Below are positions 23,929 through 31,784 of a stretch of DNA of 43,618 nt, piece after piece (positions within the stretch are counted from its first letter, which is position 1; every line of letters starts with the position of its first letter). The translations under genes and the position numbers were made by a program. The DNA comes from a virus. The notes beneath the pieces were generated by a model. The model was not told the DNA's origin, searched no databases, and worked only from the letters and a program-made list of their open reading frames with translations. The stretch is from positions 1-43,618 of IMG/VR virus record IMGVR_UViG_3300025919_000003; one strand, written 5' to 3'.

Positions 23929-24537
23929 TTAAACGCCGGTCGAGCCGGCAGCGCCGGTTTCGGTCGGAAGGTTGATGGCGACGAGCCACTTGGAATAAGC
24001 GGCACCGGCCGTACCGTTGGCACCGATTAGGGTGTTGTCGGCACGACGCTGGTTTTCGACGATGCGGACCTGCAACGTGTTCGTGGTCGCCGCCGACGTG
24101 CTGTCGAGCGTGAAACCAGACTGGCGGGTCGACGTGTTGCCGGAACCGACGATCAGATTGGCATTCTTGCCCATCGCCGCGGCGGTAAGTGCCGCACCAT
24201 CGGTGGCAGCACTTTCCTGCACCTCGAACAGCAGATCAGGATCGTCGGCGACGATCACATATTCTGCGGTAGATGCTGCGCGATAGCCGTTCGCTATCAT
24301 GGTAGCGCTCGGGCGGAACCCGATTACAACGCCCGTGATGCGTCCGGTTGCGCCGGCGCGCGTGACGCTGGCGAAGCCGTTAAGGTCAGAACCAGCGACG
24401 ATGACAACCGGATCGCCGATGAACAGCGCGGTCGAGTCCGTAGCCGGAACATAATAGTGACGAGCCGCCCCCATCCAGGGGGAGCCGTTGCGGTAGCGGC
24501 GGGGAGTGAGCCCCGACGGTGCGTTTGCGTTTGCCAT
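23929..24537 (-). CDS. Capsid decoration / head-stabilising-like protein
   Basis: 202 residues, beta-rich, with Gly, Ala and Thr (GDPVVIVAGSDLNGFASVTRAG split by short turns, GRITGVVIGF). It precedes the major capsid gene by 15 nt, the usual place for a decoration or cement protein. Its start is 3 nt after an 8-bp hairpin that contains its ribosome site. The function is inferred from position. Confidence 0.6.
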   Translation of the reverse strand: MANANAPSGLTPRRYRNGSPWMGAARHYYVPATDSTALFIGDPVVIVAGSDLNGFASVTRAGATGRITGVVIGFRPSATMIANGYRAASTAEYVIVADDPDLLFEVQESAATDGAALTAAAMGKNANLIVGSGNTSTRQSGFTLDSTSAATTNTLQVRIVENQRRADNTLIGANGTAGAAYSKWLVAINLPTETGAAGSTGV

Positions 24538-24540
24538 GCT

Positions 24541-24561
24541 TCAACCCCTTGACGGGGCTGA
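24541..24561 (-). promoter_or_regulatory. Hairpin covering the RBS of the decoration-like gene
   Basis: TCAGCCCC-GTCAA-GGGGTTGA on the minus strand forms an 8-bp stem (one G-U pair) ending 3 nt before the ATG at 24537. The GGGG of the 3' arm is the only ribosome-site candidate, so the hairpin could limit translation or mark an RNA processing site ahead of the highly expressed decoration and capsid genes. Confidence 0.45.
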
Positions 24562-24564
24562 AAA

Positions 24565-25071
24565 CTACAGACCCCGTTCGCGTGTGATGCGGTTGGCCTG
24601 GCGATCCGGGACACGAAGCCCCTCGCTAGACCGGCTGCCATCGCGGACTTGGCCTGCCATCATCGCTGCTTCGCGCTCATCAATGAGCTGCTCGTCGCGG
24701 CGCTGATCATCTTCATGCCAATCGCGATATTTGGAGCAGAGAACGAGGCGCTCGTCCGTGCCAGCCATGGGGTTGGCCTGGACTGGTTCAACACCGGGGA
24801 CGCGATCCCAGTCATTAGCTTCAGCTGAAGCCATCGTGGTATCGAGAATCCAGCGAAAGACCTTGCCTTCGCGTTTCAACTGATCCTGAATTTCTTGGGA
24901 AACGCCGAGCTTCATGCCGGCCATCCGGTCTAGATCGCCATCGTCACGACGGCGGCGCTCTCTGCGCGTCTCGGCGGCGCGGGCAGAAACCGGCGCCTCA
25001 GTAACGATCGCCGGTTCTTCCGACGGTGTCGCCTGTGCGACTGCGTTACGACGATAGGGGCCACGGGGCAT
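24565..25071 (-). CDS. Head-region hypothetical protein
   Basis: 168 residues, strongly charged. A basic N-terminus and an Arg/Asp-rich segment (RRERRRRDDGDLDR) precede a small fold around EIQDQLKREGKVFRWILDT, and a long acidic/basic helix (DDQRRDEQLIDEREAAMM) follows. It lies between scaffold and decoration genes, so a head assembly role is possible. No family recognised. Confidence 0.55.
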   Translation of the reverse strand: MPRGPYRRNAVAQATPSEEPAIVTEAPVSARAAETRRERRRRDDGDLDRMAGMKLGVSQEIQDQLKREGKVFRWILDTTMASAEANDWDRVPGVEPVQANPMAGTDERLVLCSKYRDWHEDDQRRDEQLIDEREAAMMAGQVRDGSRSSEGLRVPDRQANRITRERGL

Positions 25072-25109
25072 ATCGCAATGATCCTTCTATTCTATTGCCG
25101 ACCGAAAAG

Positions 25110-25925
25110 TCAAGCGGGCTGATCTTCGAAATAGTCCTTAGCGTATTGCGCCTGGAACTTGGCTTTATCGATATCGCGGCCCCGCGCCTTGGCGGCCTCG
25201 TAGAACCGCTCGCACGCTGCTTTCGCGGCAGGAGCCATGTCGGCGAACGTCTTGGTGCGAGGTGCGCTGACGGCGCGCGAGCTGGGAGCGTTGACGCCTG
25301 CTTGGGGCTTGGGTTCGGCCTTGCCGTCCTCGAAATGCTCGGGGAAGCGCTTCTTCACCGCGGCGAGCACCGCTTCGAGCTGCTTGGCGGGGTCGGTGTT
25401 GCCCTTCTTGGCCTGCAACCGGGATTGCGCGATCGCGTATTCGGTCGCGTCTTCATCGGTGCCGTACCAAGGGTTGCTCTTGGCGAAATCGGCCTCCACG
25501 TCATTTGACGCGGGTGGGGCCTGCTCCTGCTCCAGCTTGCGCAGATCTTTGACCGCTTCCGCCGCGCCGGCCTTGTCCTTGTTCTCGACCGCGGATTCGA
25601 AGCGCGACTGGATTTCCGCCAGTTGCTCCTGTACCTCGCGCTTGACCTGCTTGTCGGCGACCGCAACGATCCGCTCGACGCTCGCTTTCAGATCCTTCAC
25701 CTCGCGCTTGAGGTTGCGGTTGTTCGCGTTGGTCGACTTGATCCAGTCGGTCGCCGGCCGCCATTTGGTCGGGTCGCCGTTGTAGCTGGCTTGCGGCTCC
25801 CAGCCCATCTCGGCGGCCAGCGCCTCGACCTCGGACAGCTGCGGGGCTCCGGAGCCATGGTCGCCGCCGTCATTGTCGGCGGCTGGGGTGAGAACTTGGT
25901 CCTCAACAGGTGCTGCGCTGGCCAT
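25110..25925 (-). CDS. Scaffolding-type protein
   Basis: 271 residues, highly helical and charged. A disordered acidic start, a coiled-coil region (about residues 68-135, VKDLKASVERIVAVADKQVK onward) and a short basic/aromatic C-terminal helix that ends KFQAQYAKDYFEDQPA fit internal scaffold proteins, which bind capsid through their C-terminus. Its ATG overlaps the stop of the HslV-like gene (TAATG), so the protease and the scaffold are made together. The protease may remove it from the prohead; that is inference. Confidence 0.75.
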   Translation of the reverse strand: MASAAPVEDQVLTPAADNDGGDHGSGAPQLSEVEALAAEMGWEPQASYNGDPTKWRPATDWIKSTNANNRNLKREVKDLKASVERIVAVADKQVKREVQEQLAEIQSRFESAVENKDKAGAAEAVKDLRKLEQEQAPPASNDVEADFAKSNPWYGTDEDATEYAIAQSRLQAKKGNTDPAKQLEAVLAAVKKRFPEHFEDGKAEPKPQAGVNAPSSRAVSAPRTKTFADMAPAAKAACERFYEAAKARGRDIDKAKFQAQYAKDYFEDQPA

Positions 25926-26371
25926 TATGCGACCTCCTCAAGTCTTGGTGTCAGGTATTCGACTTTGATCCGTCCCCCGGAATGGGGATCGCGCTTACAC
26001 GCGATGTTGACGGCCTCACCGGGGGTCGCGCCGGCCATCATCGCCCCTATGGCGATGTCCTGGCCGCTGCCGATGGCGATGGGCGCTGGCGTGGCGATCT
26101 CGCGGCCCTTGTGATCGACCCACAGGATTCCGTCAGAGGAAAGGATCAGCGCGCCGAAGCGATCATCCTGGACAGGGCAATCGCCTTTTTTTCCGCCTTC
26201 TACCCAAGCGGCCCAGCTGTCAGCATCAAAGCTGCTGCCGGACGCACCCACAATCCTCCCATCTGCCAGGCGGCGCACCTTTGGCCGCGTATGATCGACG
26301 ATCGTTCCGCGGTGATCCACGGCGAGGCCGTCGCCCGCCATGGACTGGCCATCGGTCGCGATCGTGGTCAT
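25925..26371 (-). CDS. HslV-like Ntn-hydrolase (threonine protease)
   Basis: 148 residues. After Met removal the N-terminus is TTIATDG, matching the TTI start of HslV. The HslV/proteasome-beta catalytic set is visible: Thr1, Asp in AGDG (Asp13 after processing) and Lys in KVRRL (Lys30), with GRIVGASGSSFDADSWAAW and FGALILSSDGILW filling the remaining strands. It is shorter than E. coli HslV (about 175) at the C-terminus. No HslU-like ATPase is encoded. Coupled to the GroES-like gene before and the scaffold after, so a role as a prohead maturation or scaffold-removing protease is likely but unproven. Confidence 0.8.
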   Translation of the reverse strand: MTTIATDGQSMAGDGLAVDHRGTIVDHTRPKVRRLADGRIVGASGSSFDADSWAAWVEGGKKGDCPVQDDRFGALILSSDGILWVDHKGREIATPAPIAIGSGQDIAIGAMMAGATPGEAVNIACKRDPHSGGRIKVEYLTPRLEEVA

Positions 26372-26709
26372 TCTGATTCCTCAATAATCGCGATCACATC
26401 CCGGTCCTGGATGAGCCTGTATTCCCTGCCATCGGCGCCGGTTGTCATGACGCCGGCAAGCTTGGCGAACTGCACCGCATCACCCTCTTTCGGGGTCGAG
26501 CCTTCCGGGAAATTGGCGAAGTCGAAACAGGCGGGAGACATGCTCACCACGCGACCCTGGACGCCAGTCAGCCTCTCCTTTTCGCGCACTGCGTCGGGAA
26601 GGTGGATGCTTCCTATCTTCTCGGCGGTTGGAGCGACGGCGACAACCATCGCGAATCCTGTCGCGCGAAGGCCGGGGCGACAATCGGCTAGTGCTGGTAT
26701 TCCACCCAC
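26368..26709 (-). CDS. GroES-like co-chaperonin
   Basis: 113 residues with a GTG start preceded by AAGGAG at good spacing. The pattern follows the chaperonin-10 fold: a first strand region FAMVVAVAP, a mobile-loop-like segment SIHLPD whose I35-H36-L37 matches the hydrophobic I-x-L/V contact with GroEL, the strand TGVQGRVVSMSP, KEGDAVQFAKLAG as the loop after the beta-barrel, and REYRLIQDRDVIAII as the conserved C-terminus. It may replace host GroES for folding capsid proteins, as T4 gp31 does. Coupled by ATGA to the HslV-like gene. Confidence 0.8.
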   Translation of the reverse strand: MGGIPALADCRPGLRATGFAMVVAVAPTAEKIGSIHLPDAVREKERLTGVQGRVVSMSPACFDFANFPEGSTPKEGDAVQFAKLAGVMTTGADGREYRLIQDRDVIAIIEESE

Positions 26710-26737
26710 TGAGGGCGCTCCTTAATTCGACCACCGA

Positions 26738-27019
26738 CTATTCGGTAAGGTCTGGTTCTTCTTCCAAGGCGCTGCAAAACGCCTCGTAATCGGTCTCGGC
26801 GATCGCTCGGTAAGCGTCCGCCCGCGTTCTCAATTCGATCAGCAGCGTCTGGTCACTGACCCCCTGCTCCCACGACGCCTGCTCCCACTCCTGCTGCTGG
26901 GCCTGCGCCTGGCGCTCCAGCGCCGCCAGCACCCACTGGGATACCGGATGCGCCCGCCACGTCAGGAAGTCCGCCAACGCCACCGTAGCCTTCGGCTTCA
27001 CCGAGTTGATGTCCGACAT
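26738..27019 (-). CDS. Hypothetical protein overprinted on the portal 3' end
   Basis: 93 residues, ATG 27019, with GGTGGG upstream. The sequence looks protein-like (an N-terminal domain ATVALADFLTWRAHPVSQW, then a Gln/Glu-rich helix ERQAQAQQQEWEQASWEQ, then an acidic C-terminus). Its first 56 codons lie in a different frame inside the portal gene, over the portal's Gly/Ala-rich tail. The rest lies after the portal stop. Likely a head protein. No family recognised. Confidence 0.65.
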   Translation of the reverse strand: MSDINSVKPKATVALADFLTWRAHPVSQWVLAALERQAQAQQQEWEQASWEQGVSDQTLLIELRTRADAYRAIAETDYEAFCSALEEEPDLTE

Positions 27020-29000
27020 CGACGCCCACCTTTGTTGCCATCGCGCCGGCCTGCTGGGCGCGCGCGTTATTGAGTGCTGCCGTGGAGGTTTTCACCGCGA
27101 GCTCGGCGAGAGCCATCGGATCCGGGCCAGACTGCGGCGCGAACAGCGCGTCGATATTCTCGATGCCGGCCGCCTGATAAACGCGGGTCAGCGCCTCTTT
27201 CTGGTCGATCAGCGGGTTGCCCTGCGCCGTCTGCATGACGATCTGCGCCTTCGCCAGCCGTTGCTGCGAGGTGACGGCGGTGGGATCGGCGACCGGCTTG
27301 ATGTCGATGTCCCCGTCAGCAAAATCCTTCTCGAAATTCGCTGCGGGATCGTCGAGCACGTTCATGTAATCTTCGGCAGCTTCATCGCCACCGAAGCGCG
27401 CGATATTGTTGAAGATCAGCGAAAATTCCTGGCCCAGCGAACGATAGATGCGCTTGTAGATAGCCGTGAACACCTGAAGCCCTTGCTCGATCAGCGCGAG
27501 CGTGGTGCCGACGGGGGCCGTGTTCGGCGCATCGCCGGTCGTGATGTCCTTGACGCTGGTGACTTCCTTGGCCGCACCCAGCATCAATTCGAGCAGGTTG
27601 AATATGATCTGCGACGGGTTCGGGAATGTGCGCTCGTAGATGCCATTCCGCAGGTCGCCACCTGCGACGTTCACAACCTTATATTCGCCGGGCATCCAGC
27701 GCATCGTCTCGGTTCGATTGTTCGACTGCAGACGGAGCGATGCGGCAATGAAGCCGCCACCCGCAATCTGGGCATGGCCTGCGTCGAGTATCTGGTTGAT
27801 CGCGGCGTTGATGACATCGCCTAGTTGCTCAATCAGGTGGCCGAAGCCGATATCGTAGAAGCCGCCCTTCGGATCGGGCAGGAACGGATATTTGACGTAG
27901 AACTGCTCTTTATCGATGCGGGCGATCGTGCCGTCGGCGTTGACCTTGACCTGATCCGGGCCGAAATTGGCTTCCAGCTTCAGAACCTGGCTCGTCTCCT
28001 TGTCGACCGTGACGATATAGGGCTCGTCGACGCCATCATCGTCCAGGTCGAGCAGGCGGTGCTGTTCGAGCAACAGCCGCGGTTCTTCCATATCATCGCT
28101 GGGCGACGGGAAATCGACCGTTCGATATTCCTTTGCGTTCATCCGCTGGCGCAGCTGATATGGATAAACGTTCGACATGCGCTCGGTGGCGCGCGGCGTC
28201 GTCTCCAGGCTCTTGGCCGACATCGGCACGACCAGATCCAGCGCGGGGATGTAGGCGGCCTTCTGCTCGCCCTCGGCCCACCACAGCTTGCGGAAGCCGC
28301 AGCCCACGATCGGGACCTGCATCAGCATCAGGTCGGTATCTTCCTCCCAATCGTCCATGCGAAATTCGAGATAGACGTTGAGATAATCGGCGACGCGATC
28401 GGCGCGCGCTTGCTTGGCGCCCGGCGGGATCTGCCACAGCGGCTGCGGTTCGGGGAGATCTGGCTGGCCTGGTTGGCCTGGCGCCGGCGGGGGTGCGCTG
28501 GCTTGCGCCTGCTGCATCGCGGCCTGAGCGGCGCTGATCGTCATGGGCTGGCCGTTGACCGAAACCAGCGGCTCACCGGATTGCGGATCAACCTGCGGGC
28601 GGCCCTTGTCGGAGCCGATCACCTTCACCCGCACCATCTCGCCGGGCTTGCAGATCGCGGGATAGGAGCGCGCGTTAAATTGCTGCGCGGCCACGGTCAG
28701 AATCGGATAATCAACATGGCTGCGGCGGTATGGCGGCGGGTTTTCGGGCAGGTTCTTTTCCTGCGCGGCCCGGGCAAGTGCCTTCGTGACCGTTTCTTCC
28801 CAGTCGTGCCGATCCTGGCAGTCGCGATCGTAATCCTGGACGACATCCGCGCCGATCTTGGTCAGCGTCTGCTCATCGAGCATGTAGGAAATATCGCCGC
28901 GCGACTGGGCGATTTTCGCGATTAGGGTCAGCGGCCCCGCATCATTCGCAGGCGTGTCAACGTCCGCGTCTTCCGCAACGATTGGGGCCGCTGAAGCCAT
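26853..29000 (-). CDS. Portal protein (P22 gp1-like)
   Basis: 715 residues, near the 725 of P22 gp1. The N-terminal third includes LARAAQEKNLPENPPPYRRS and a helical stem region; the middle carries the short motifs YPFLPDPKGGFYDIGFGHLI and INQILDAGHAQIAGGG; the C-terminal part shows a long helix (TAIYKRIYRSLGQEFSLIF) of the crown/barrel, and a Gly/Ala/Pro-rich tail (residues about 640-715) overprinted by the next gene. It forms the dodecameric DNA channel at one vertex, and docks the gp4-like adaptor and the terminase. Confidence 0.9.
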   Translation of the reverse strand: MASAAPIVAEDADVDTPANDAGPLTLIAKIAQSRGDISYMLDEQTLTKIGADVVQDYDRDCQDRHDWEETVTKALARAAQEKNLPENPPPYRRSHVDYPILTVAAQQFNARSYPAICKPGEMVRVKVIGSDKGRPQVDPQSGEPLVSVNGQPMTISAAQAAMQQAQASAPPPAPGQPGQPDLPEPQPLWQIPPGAKQARADRVADYLNVYLEFRMDDWEEDTDLMLMQVPIVGCGFRKLWWAEGEQKAAYIPALDLVVPMSAKSLETTPRATERMSNVYPYQLRQRMNAKEYRTVDFPSPSDDMEEPRLLLEQHRLLDLDDDGVDEPYIVTVDKETSQVLKLEANFGPDQVKVNADGTIARIDKEQFYVKYPFLPDPKGGFYDIGFGHLIEQLGDVINAAINQILDAGHAQIAGGGFIAASLRLQSNNRTETMRWMPGEYKVVNVAGGDLRNGIYERTFPNPSQIIFNLLELMLGAAKEVTSVKDITTGDAPNTAPVGTTLALIEQGLQVFTAIYKRIYRSLGQEFSLIFNNIARFGGDEAAEDYMNVLDDPAANFEKDFADGDIDIKPVADPTAVTSQQRLAKAQIVMQTAQGNPLIDQKEALTRVYQAAGIENIDALFAPQSGPDPMALAELAVKTSTAALNNARAQQAGAMATKVGVDVGHQLGEAEGYGGVGGLPDVAGASGIPVGAGGAGAPGAGPAAGVGAGVVGAGGQ

Positions 29001-29302
29001 TATGCGATGTCGCTGCCAGGCCCGGTCGAATGCGGGTTGGGAGCAGGATCGTTCGCCTTGTCCGGATGCTTGGCGTCCTCGCGAGCATCCTTCACGCCCT
29101 CGTAGGCGTCTTTCTGCTGCTGCGAGCTATCCTCGCCGTGATATCCGGAGATATCCTTGGCGTCCTGGTTGGTGGTGTTCGCGTCGACGTGCGCGAGCTC
29201 GGTGACGGGCTTGTCCGCCGTGTCGTCACGCTGTGCGGCGGCACGGGCGTTCTGCGCGACCTTGTTGAGCTTGGTCGGCGCCTTGTTGGTAGCTTTGGCC
29301 AT
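29000..29302 (-). CDS. Small hydrophilic head-region protein
   Basis: 100 residues, almost without hydrophobic residues, rich in Asp, Ala, Lys and Gln (DAKDISGYHGEDSSQQQKDA), and predicted to be disordered. Its stop overlaps the portal start (TAATG). Its start lies 3 nt downstream of a strong hairpin that holds the GGGAG ribosome site. No function can be assigned. Confidence 0.55.
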   Translation of the reverse strand: MAKATNKAPTKLNKVAQNARAAAQRDDTADKPVTELAHVDANTTNQDAKDISGYHGEDSSQQQKDAYEGVKDAREDAKHPDKANDPAPNPHSTGPGSDIA

Positions 29303-29305
29303 TTC

Positions 29306-29335
29306 AGTCTCCCGGCAAACCCCGCCGGGGAGACT
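29306..29335 (-). promoter_or_regulatory. Strong hairpin covering the RBS upstream of the portal pair
   Basis: On the minus strand AGTCTCCCCGGC pairs with GCCGGGAGACT over 11 bp with one bulged C and a 7-nt loop. It ends 3 nt before the ATG at 29302, with GGGAG, the ribosome site, in the 3' arm. There is no T-run, so a translational or RNA-processing role is more likely than termination. Confidence 0.5.
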
Positions 29336-29362
29336 AAGTAGACCTATTGGACAGCAGCGAAA

Positions 29363-29575
29363 CTAGGCTTTTATGCCTGCCGTGCTCCATTTCTCCTCGA
29401 TCGCGGCAATCTCCGCATCCCGCATGTGTGCGGCAAACACCGAAAACGATATGCGCGCCATTTCGAGGTGGCGATCGGTTACCGGAATATCGGCATCGTC
29501 GCCCATCGCGGGATGCATATCAGCCCATTCGTATCGGGCGAGCATTTTGGCCGCCTCGGCGACGCAATCGGTCAT
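29363..29575 (-). CDS. Small hypothetical protein
   Basis: 70 residues from ATG 29575. A TTG at 29599 would add 8 residues but has no better ribosome site. The sequence is helical with several Met and acidic residues (EAAKMLARYEWADMHPAMGDDAD). It lies between terminase and portal genes. No family recognised. Confidence 0.5.
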   Translation of the reverse strand: MTDCVAEAAKMLARYEWADMHPAMGDDADIPVTDRHLEMARISFSVFAAHMRDAEIAAIEEKWSTAGIKA

Positions 29576-29613
29576 TCTGTCTGTCAAGCGACCCTCCAAG
29601 CCAGAGGACAGAC

Positions 29614-29844
29614 CTATTGCCGCTGTTTCTCCAGTTCGGCAATCCGCGCCTCGATTTCGGCCGCGTTTTCCTTGTAGCCGGGCTTTCCCTTGCGGGCGGC
29701 GAGTTTGCGCTTGAGGTCGTCAATTTCGGCCATAATACCAGTCCCTTTCCACCAGTCGATCAGGAGAGTTGATGGGGAGCCGTCTTCATTCTGGATGATT
29801 GCACCAATGGGAAGGAGCCTAAATGCTCCGTCCGCCCCGCTCAC
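29614..29844 (-). CDS. Small coiled-coil protein
   Basis: 76 residues. GTG 29844 overlaps the upstream stop (GTGA). A second in-frame ATG at 29733 would give a 39-residue product. The N-terminal half is a short beta-like region (LLPIGAIIQNEDGSPSTLLI); the C-terminal half is a lysine- and glutamate-rich helix (MAEIDDLKRKLAARKG and NAAEIEARIAELEKQRQ). Unknown function. Confidence 0.5.
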   Translation of the reverse strand: MSGADGAFRLLPIGAIIQNEDGSPSTLLIDWWKGTGIMAEIDDLKRKLAARKGKPGYKENAAEIEARIAELEKQRQ

Positions 29845-30170
29845 TGTACCGTCTCCCGATGCGGCCTAACCTCGCCGCGAGCAACCATCGCGGGAAGCTG
29901 GCTCATGGTCATGTCGAGCGCCATGCAGCGGGTTGCCAGCACGTTCAGATCGTCGCCATCCCAGCGGAACCCATATTCGTATTCCTTGCCCCGGATCTTC
30001 ATCGACGCCACGACCGCGAGCCAGTCCGCGCCGCCTTCAACATGGTGCGGGACCAACCAGTCGACGACGCGATAATCGTTCAGCTTGGCGCACTGCTCAA
30101 GCCGGCGCTTGCAGTCGTCGGTCGTATAGCCTCCGATGATCGTCGGGCGATGGTGTGCATCGGGAATCAT
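29841..30170 (-). CDS. Hypothetical protein after large terminase
   Basis: 109 residues with strand-like segments (DYRVVDWLVPHHVEGGADWLAV split by turns, KEYEYGFRWDGDDLN) and two helices. It begins 3 nt after the terminase stop and overlaps the next gene. Soluble, no Cys clusters beyond DDCKRRLEQC. No family recognised. Confidence 0.6.
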   Translation of the reverse strand: MIPDAHHRPTIIGGYTTDDCKRRLEQCAKLNDYRVVDWLVPHHVEGGADWLAVVASMKIRGKEYEYGFRWDGDDLNVLATRCMALDMTMSQLPAMVARGEVRPHRETVQ

Positions 30171-30173
30171 GGG

Positions 30174-31784
30174 TCAATATCCTGCGGTTGATGCCGGTCT
30201 ATCATAATCGCGCTCGGTTTTCTCGAACGCTTCCGCGAACATCGGTACCGCGAATGTGAGCGCCAGCGCGTCGCCCAGATCGGGCGAGAAGCCCATGCGC
30301 TTGCGGATGCTATCCTTGCTCTCGATCACGAGCTCGTTGTTCGATTTGTGCCGCGTCTGGCCCGCTCCCCAAGCAGGCGACGTCAAATCGGCATGCAACG
30401 TGTCGTCGTCTGGAATTTGCACACCTGCCGGATCGTTGAACCAGTCGCGCATCACATCCCACATCTCGGCGCGGCGGTTCTCATATAGCTCGTCTCCGGT
30501 CGGCCCGATTCCAACGGGCGAACTGCCGAAGTTGACCGGGTTGACCTGATGGAAGCCCATCTCGCGCAAGCGGTCGTAAATTCCGGCACCTAGGCCGCCC
30601 ACGTCGACATTCACCGCGGCGGGTTGGTGCAGTCTGATCAGGTTGGCGATACGGCCCACGATCACCATCGTGTCGTCTAGGTCCCATATTTCGCTGATCA
30701 GGTGACCAACGCGACGACCGCGGCGATCGACAACGCCGGTCTTGTCTCCCCCGCCTCGCGCCGGATCGACGCCGATTATCAGGGGCCCGACCGGGAGCAC
30801 GGGATTGCGTGGCTTGCGTGCCGTCGCGACCTTGAGCGAAGGAATGAAGCTGTTTCCGGCGGTCTGGAACGCCTCCTCGGCCGTCGAGGGATATTCCTGC
30901 TTGAACTTCCAGCACGGCGTGTCCTCGGTTTCGCCCGTAGCCGACGCCATGTCGCGGTTCTTGTTGTAGGCCCAATATAGCTGAAACCAGTCGAGATTGT
31001 TGCGCTCGGCATAATCATCCCAGCTTTCGCGGGTGTCGGCATCGCCAGCAACGTGCGGCGGCTCCCATCCATCCGGCGGCTCCAGCCGGTATTCGTCCGA
31101 CCAGAACCATGGCATGAACACCGGGAGGTATGAGCTTCCGCGCTGGGCGGCGGCGTATCGGCGCTGAAACAGGTTGCCGATGCCGTTCCCGGTGCTTTCG
31201 AGAATAGCCTCTGTGCCGTCCACGTCGGCAAGCGCCTGCTCAAGCCCGGCGACATGATCCTCGGCATTGGGCCAGAATGCGACTTCCGAACCGTGCCATA
31301 GCTGCATCGTCGCCGATCGGCCGACTTCCTTCGTGCCAGCCGTGGCGACGCTGTATGAGCAATCGCGCCCGGCGAAGGCGAGTTCCTTGGCGTTGGCCGA
31401 TTGTGTCGGGTGAGCGAGCGCAGGCGGGACGTTATCGTGGTAGCGCTTCGCCATCGAGAACAGGTTGTCGGTCGCCGCCTGCTCGTGCGTCAGGATGAAG
31501 GCCCGCAGCCCCTTTCCGCCCCACAGGCGCCAGTAGAACCGCCCCTCGATGTACGTCGACGCGCCCATCTGGCGGCCCTTGACGATGATCGCGCGAACCC
31601 GGCCTTTCTCGCGGCGCTGCTTTTCCAGGCAGTCGTGAAGATGGCGCTGTGCTTTGTTGAGGATCAGCGGCTCAAGCTGGCCGGCCTTGGACCTGATGCG
31701 CAGGCAGTGGCGTGCGAAATACTCAAAGTCATCCCGCAGCCTGCGAAGTTTTTCGCGGTCGAAGTCAGCCGTCGAGTTGGTCAA
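30174..31784 (-). CDS. terL: Terminase large subunit
   Basis: 536 residues. ATPase domain: the Walker A-like KGRQMGAS (69-76) and a Glu in AILESTGNG (Glu196). C-terminal nuclease: Asp340 in GVDPARGGGDKTG and Asp394 in VNVDVGGLGAG, with a final DALALTFA near the C-terminus. This is the motor that pumps DNA and cuts concatemers; P22-like relatives use headful packaging, which fits the circularly permuted map. It overlaps the small terminase by 20 nt. Confidence 0.95.
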   Translation of the reverse strand: MTNSTADFDREKLRRLRDDFEYFARHCLRIRSKAGQLEPLILNKAQRHLHDCLEKQRREKGRVRAIIVKGRQMGASTYIEGRFYWRLWGGKGLRAFILTHEQAATDNLFSMAKRYHDNVPPALAHPTQSANAKELAFAGRDCSYSVATAGTKEVGRSATMQLWHGSEVAFWPNAEDHVAGLEQALADVDGTEAILESTGNGIGNLFQRRYAAAQRGSSYLPVFMPWFWSDEYRLEPPDGWEPPHVAGDADTRESWDDYAERNNLDWFQLYWAYNKNRDMASATGETEDTPCWKFKQEYPSTAEEAFQTAGNSFIPSLKVATARKPRNPVLPVGPLIIGVDPARGGGDKTGVVDRRGRRVGHLISEIWDLDDTMVIVGRIANLIRLHQPAAVNVDVGGLGAGIYDRLREMGFHQVNPVNFGSSPVGIGPTGDELYENRRAEMWDVMRDWFNDPAGVQIPDDDTLHADLTSPAWGAGQTRHKSNNELVIESKDSIRKRMGFSPDLGDALALTFAVPMFAEAFEKTERDYDRPASTAGY

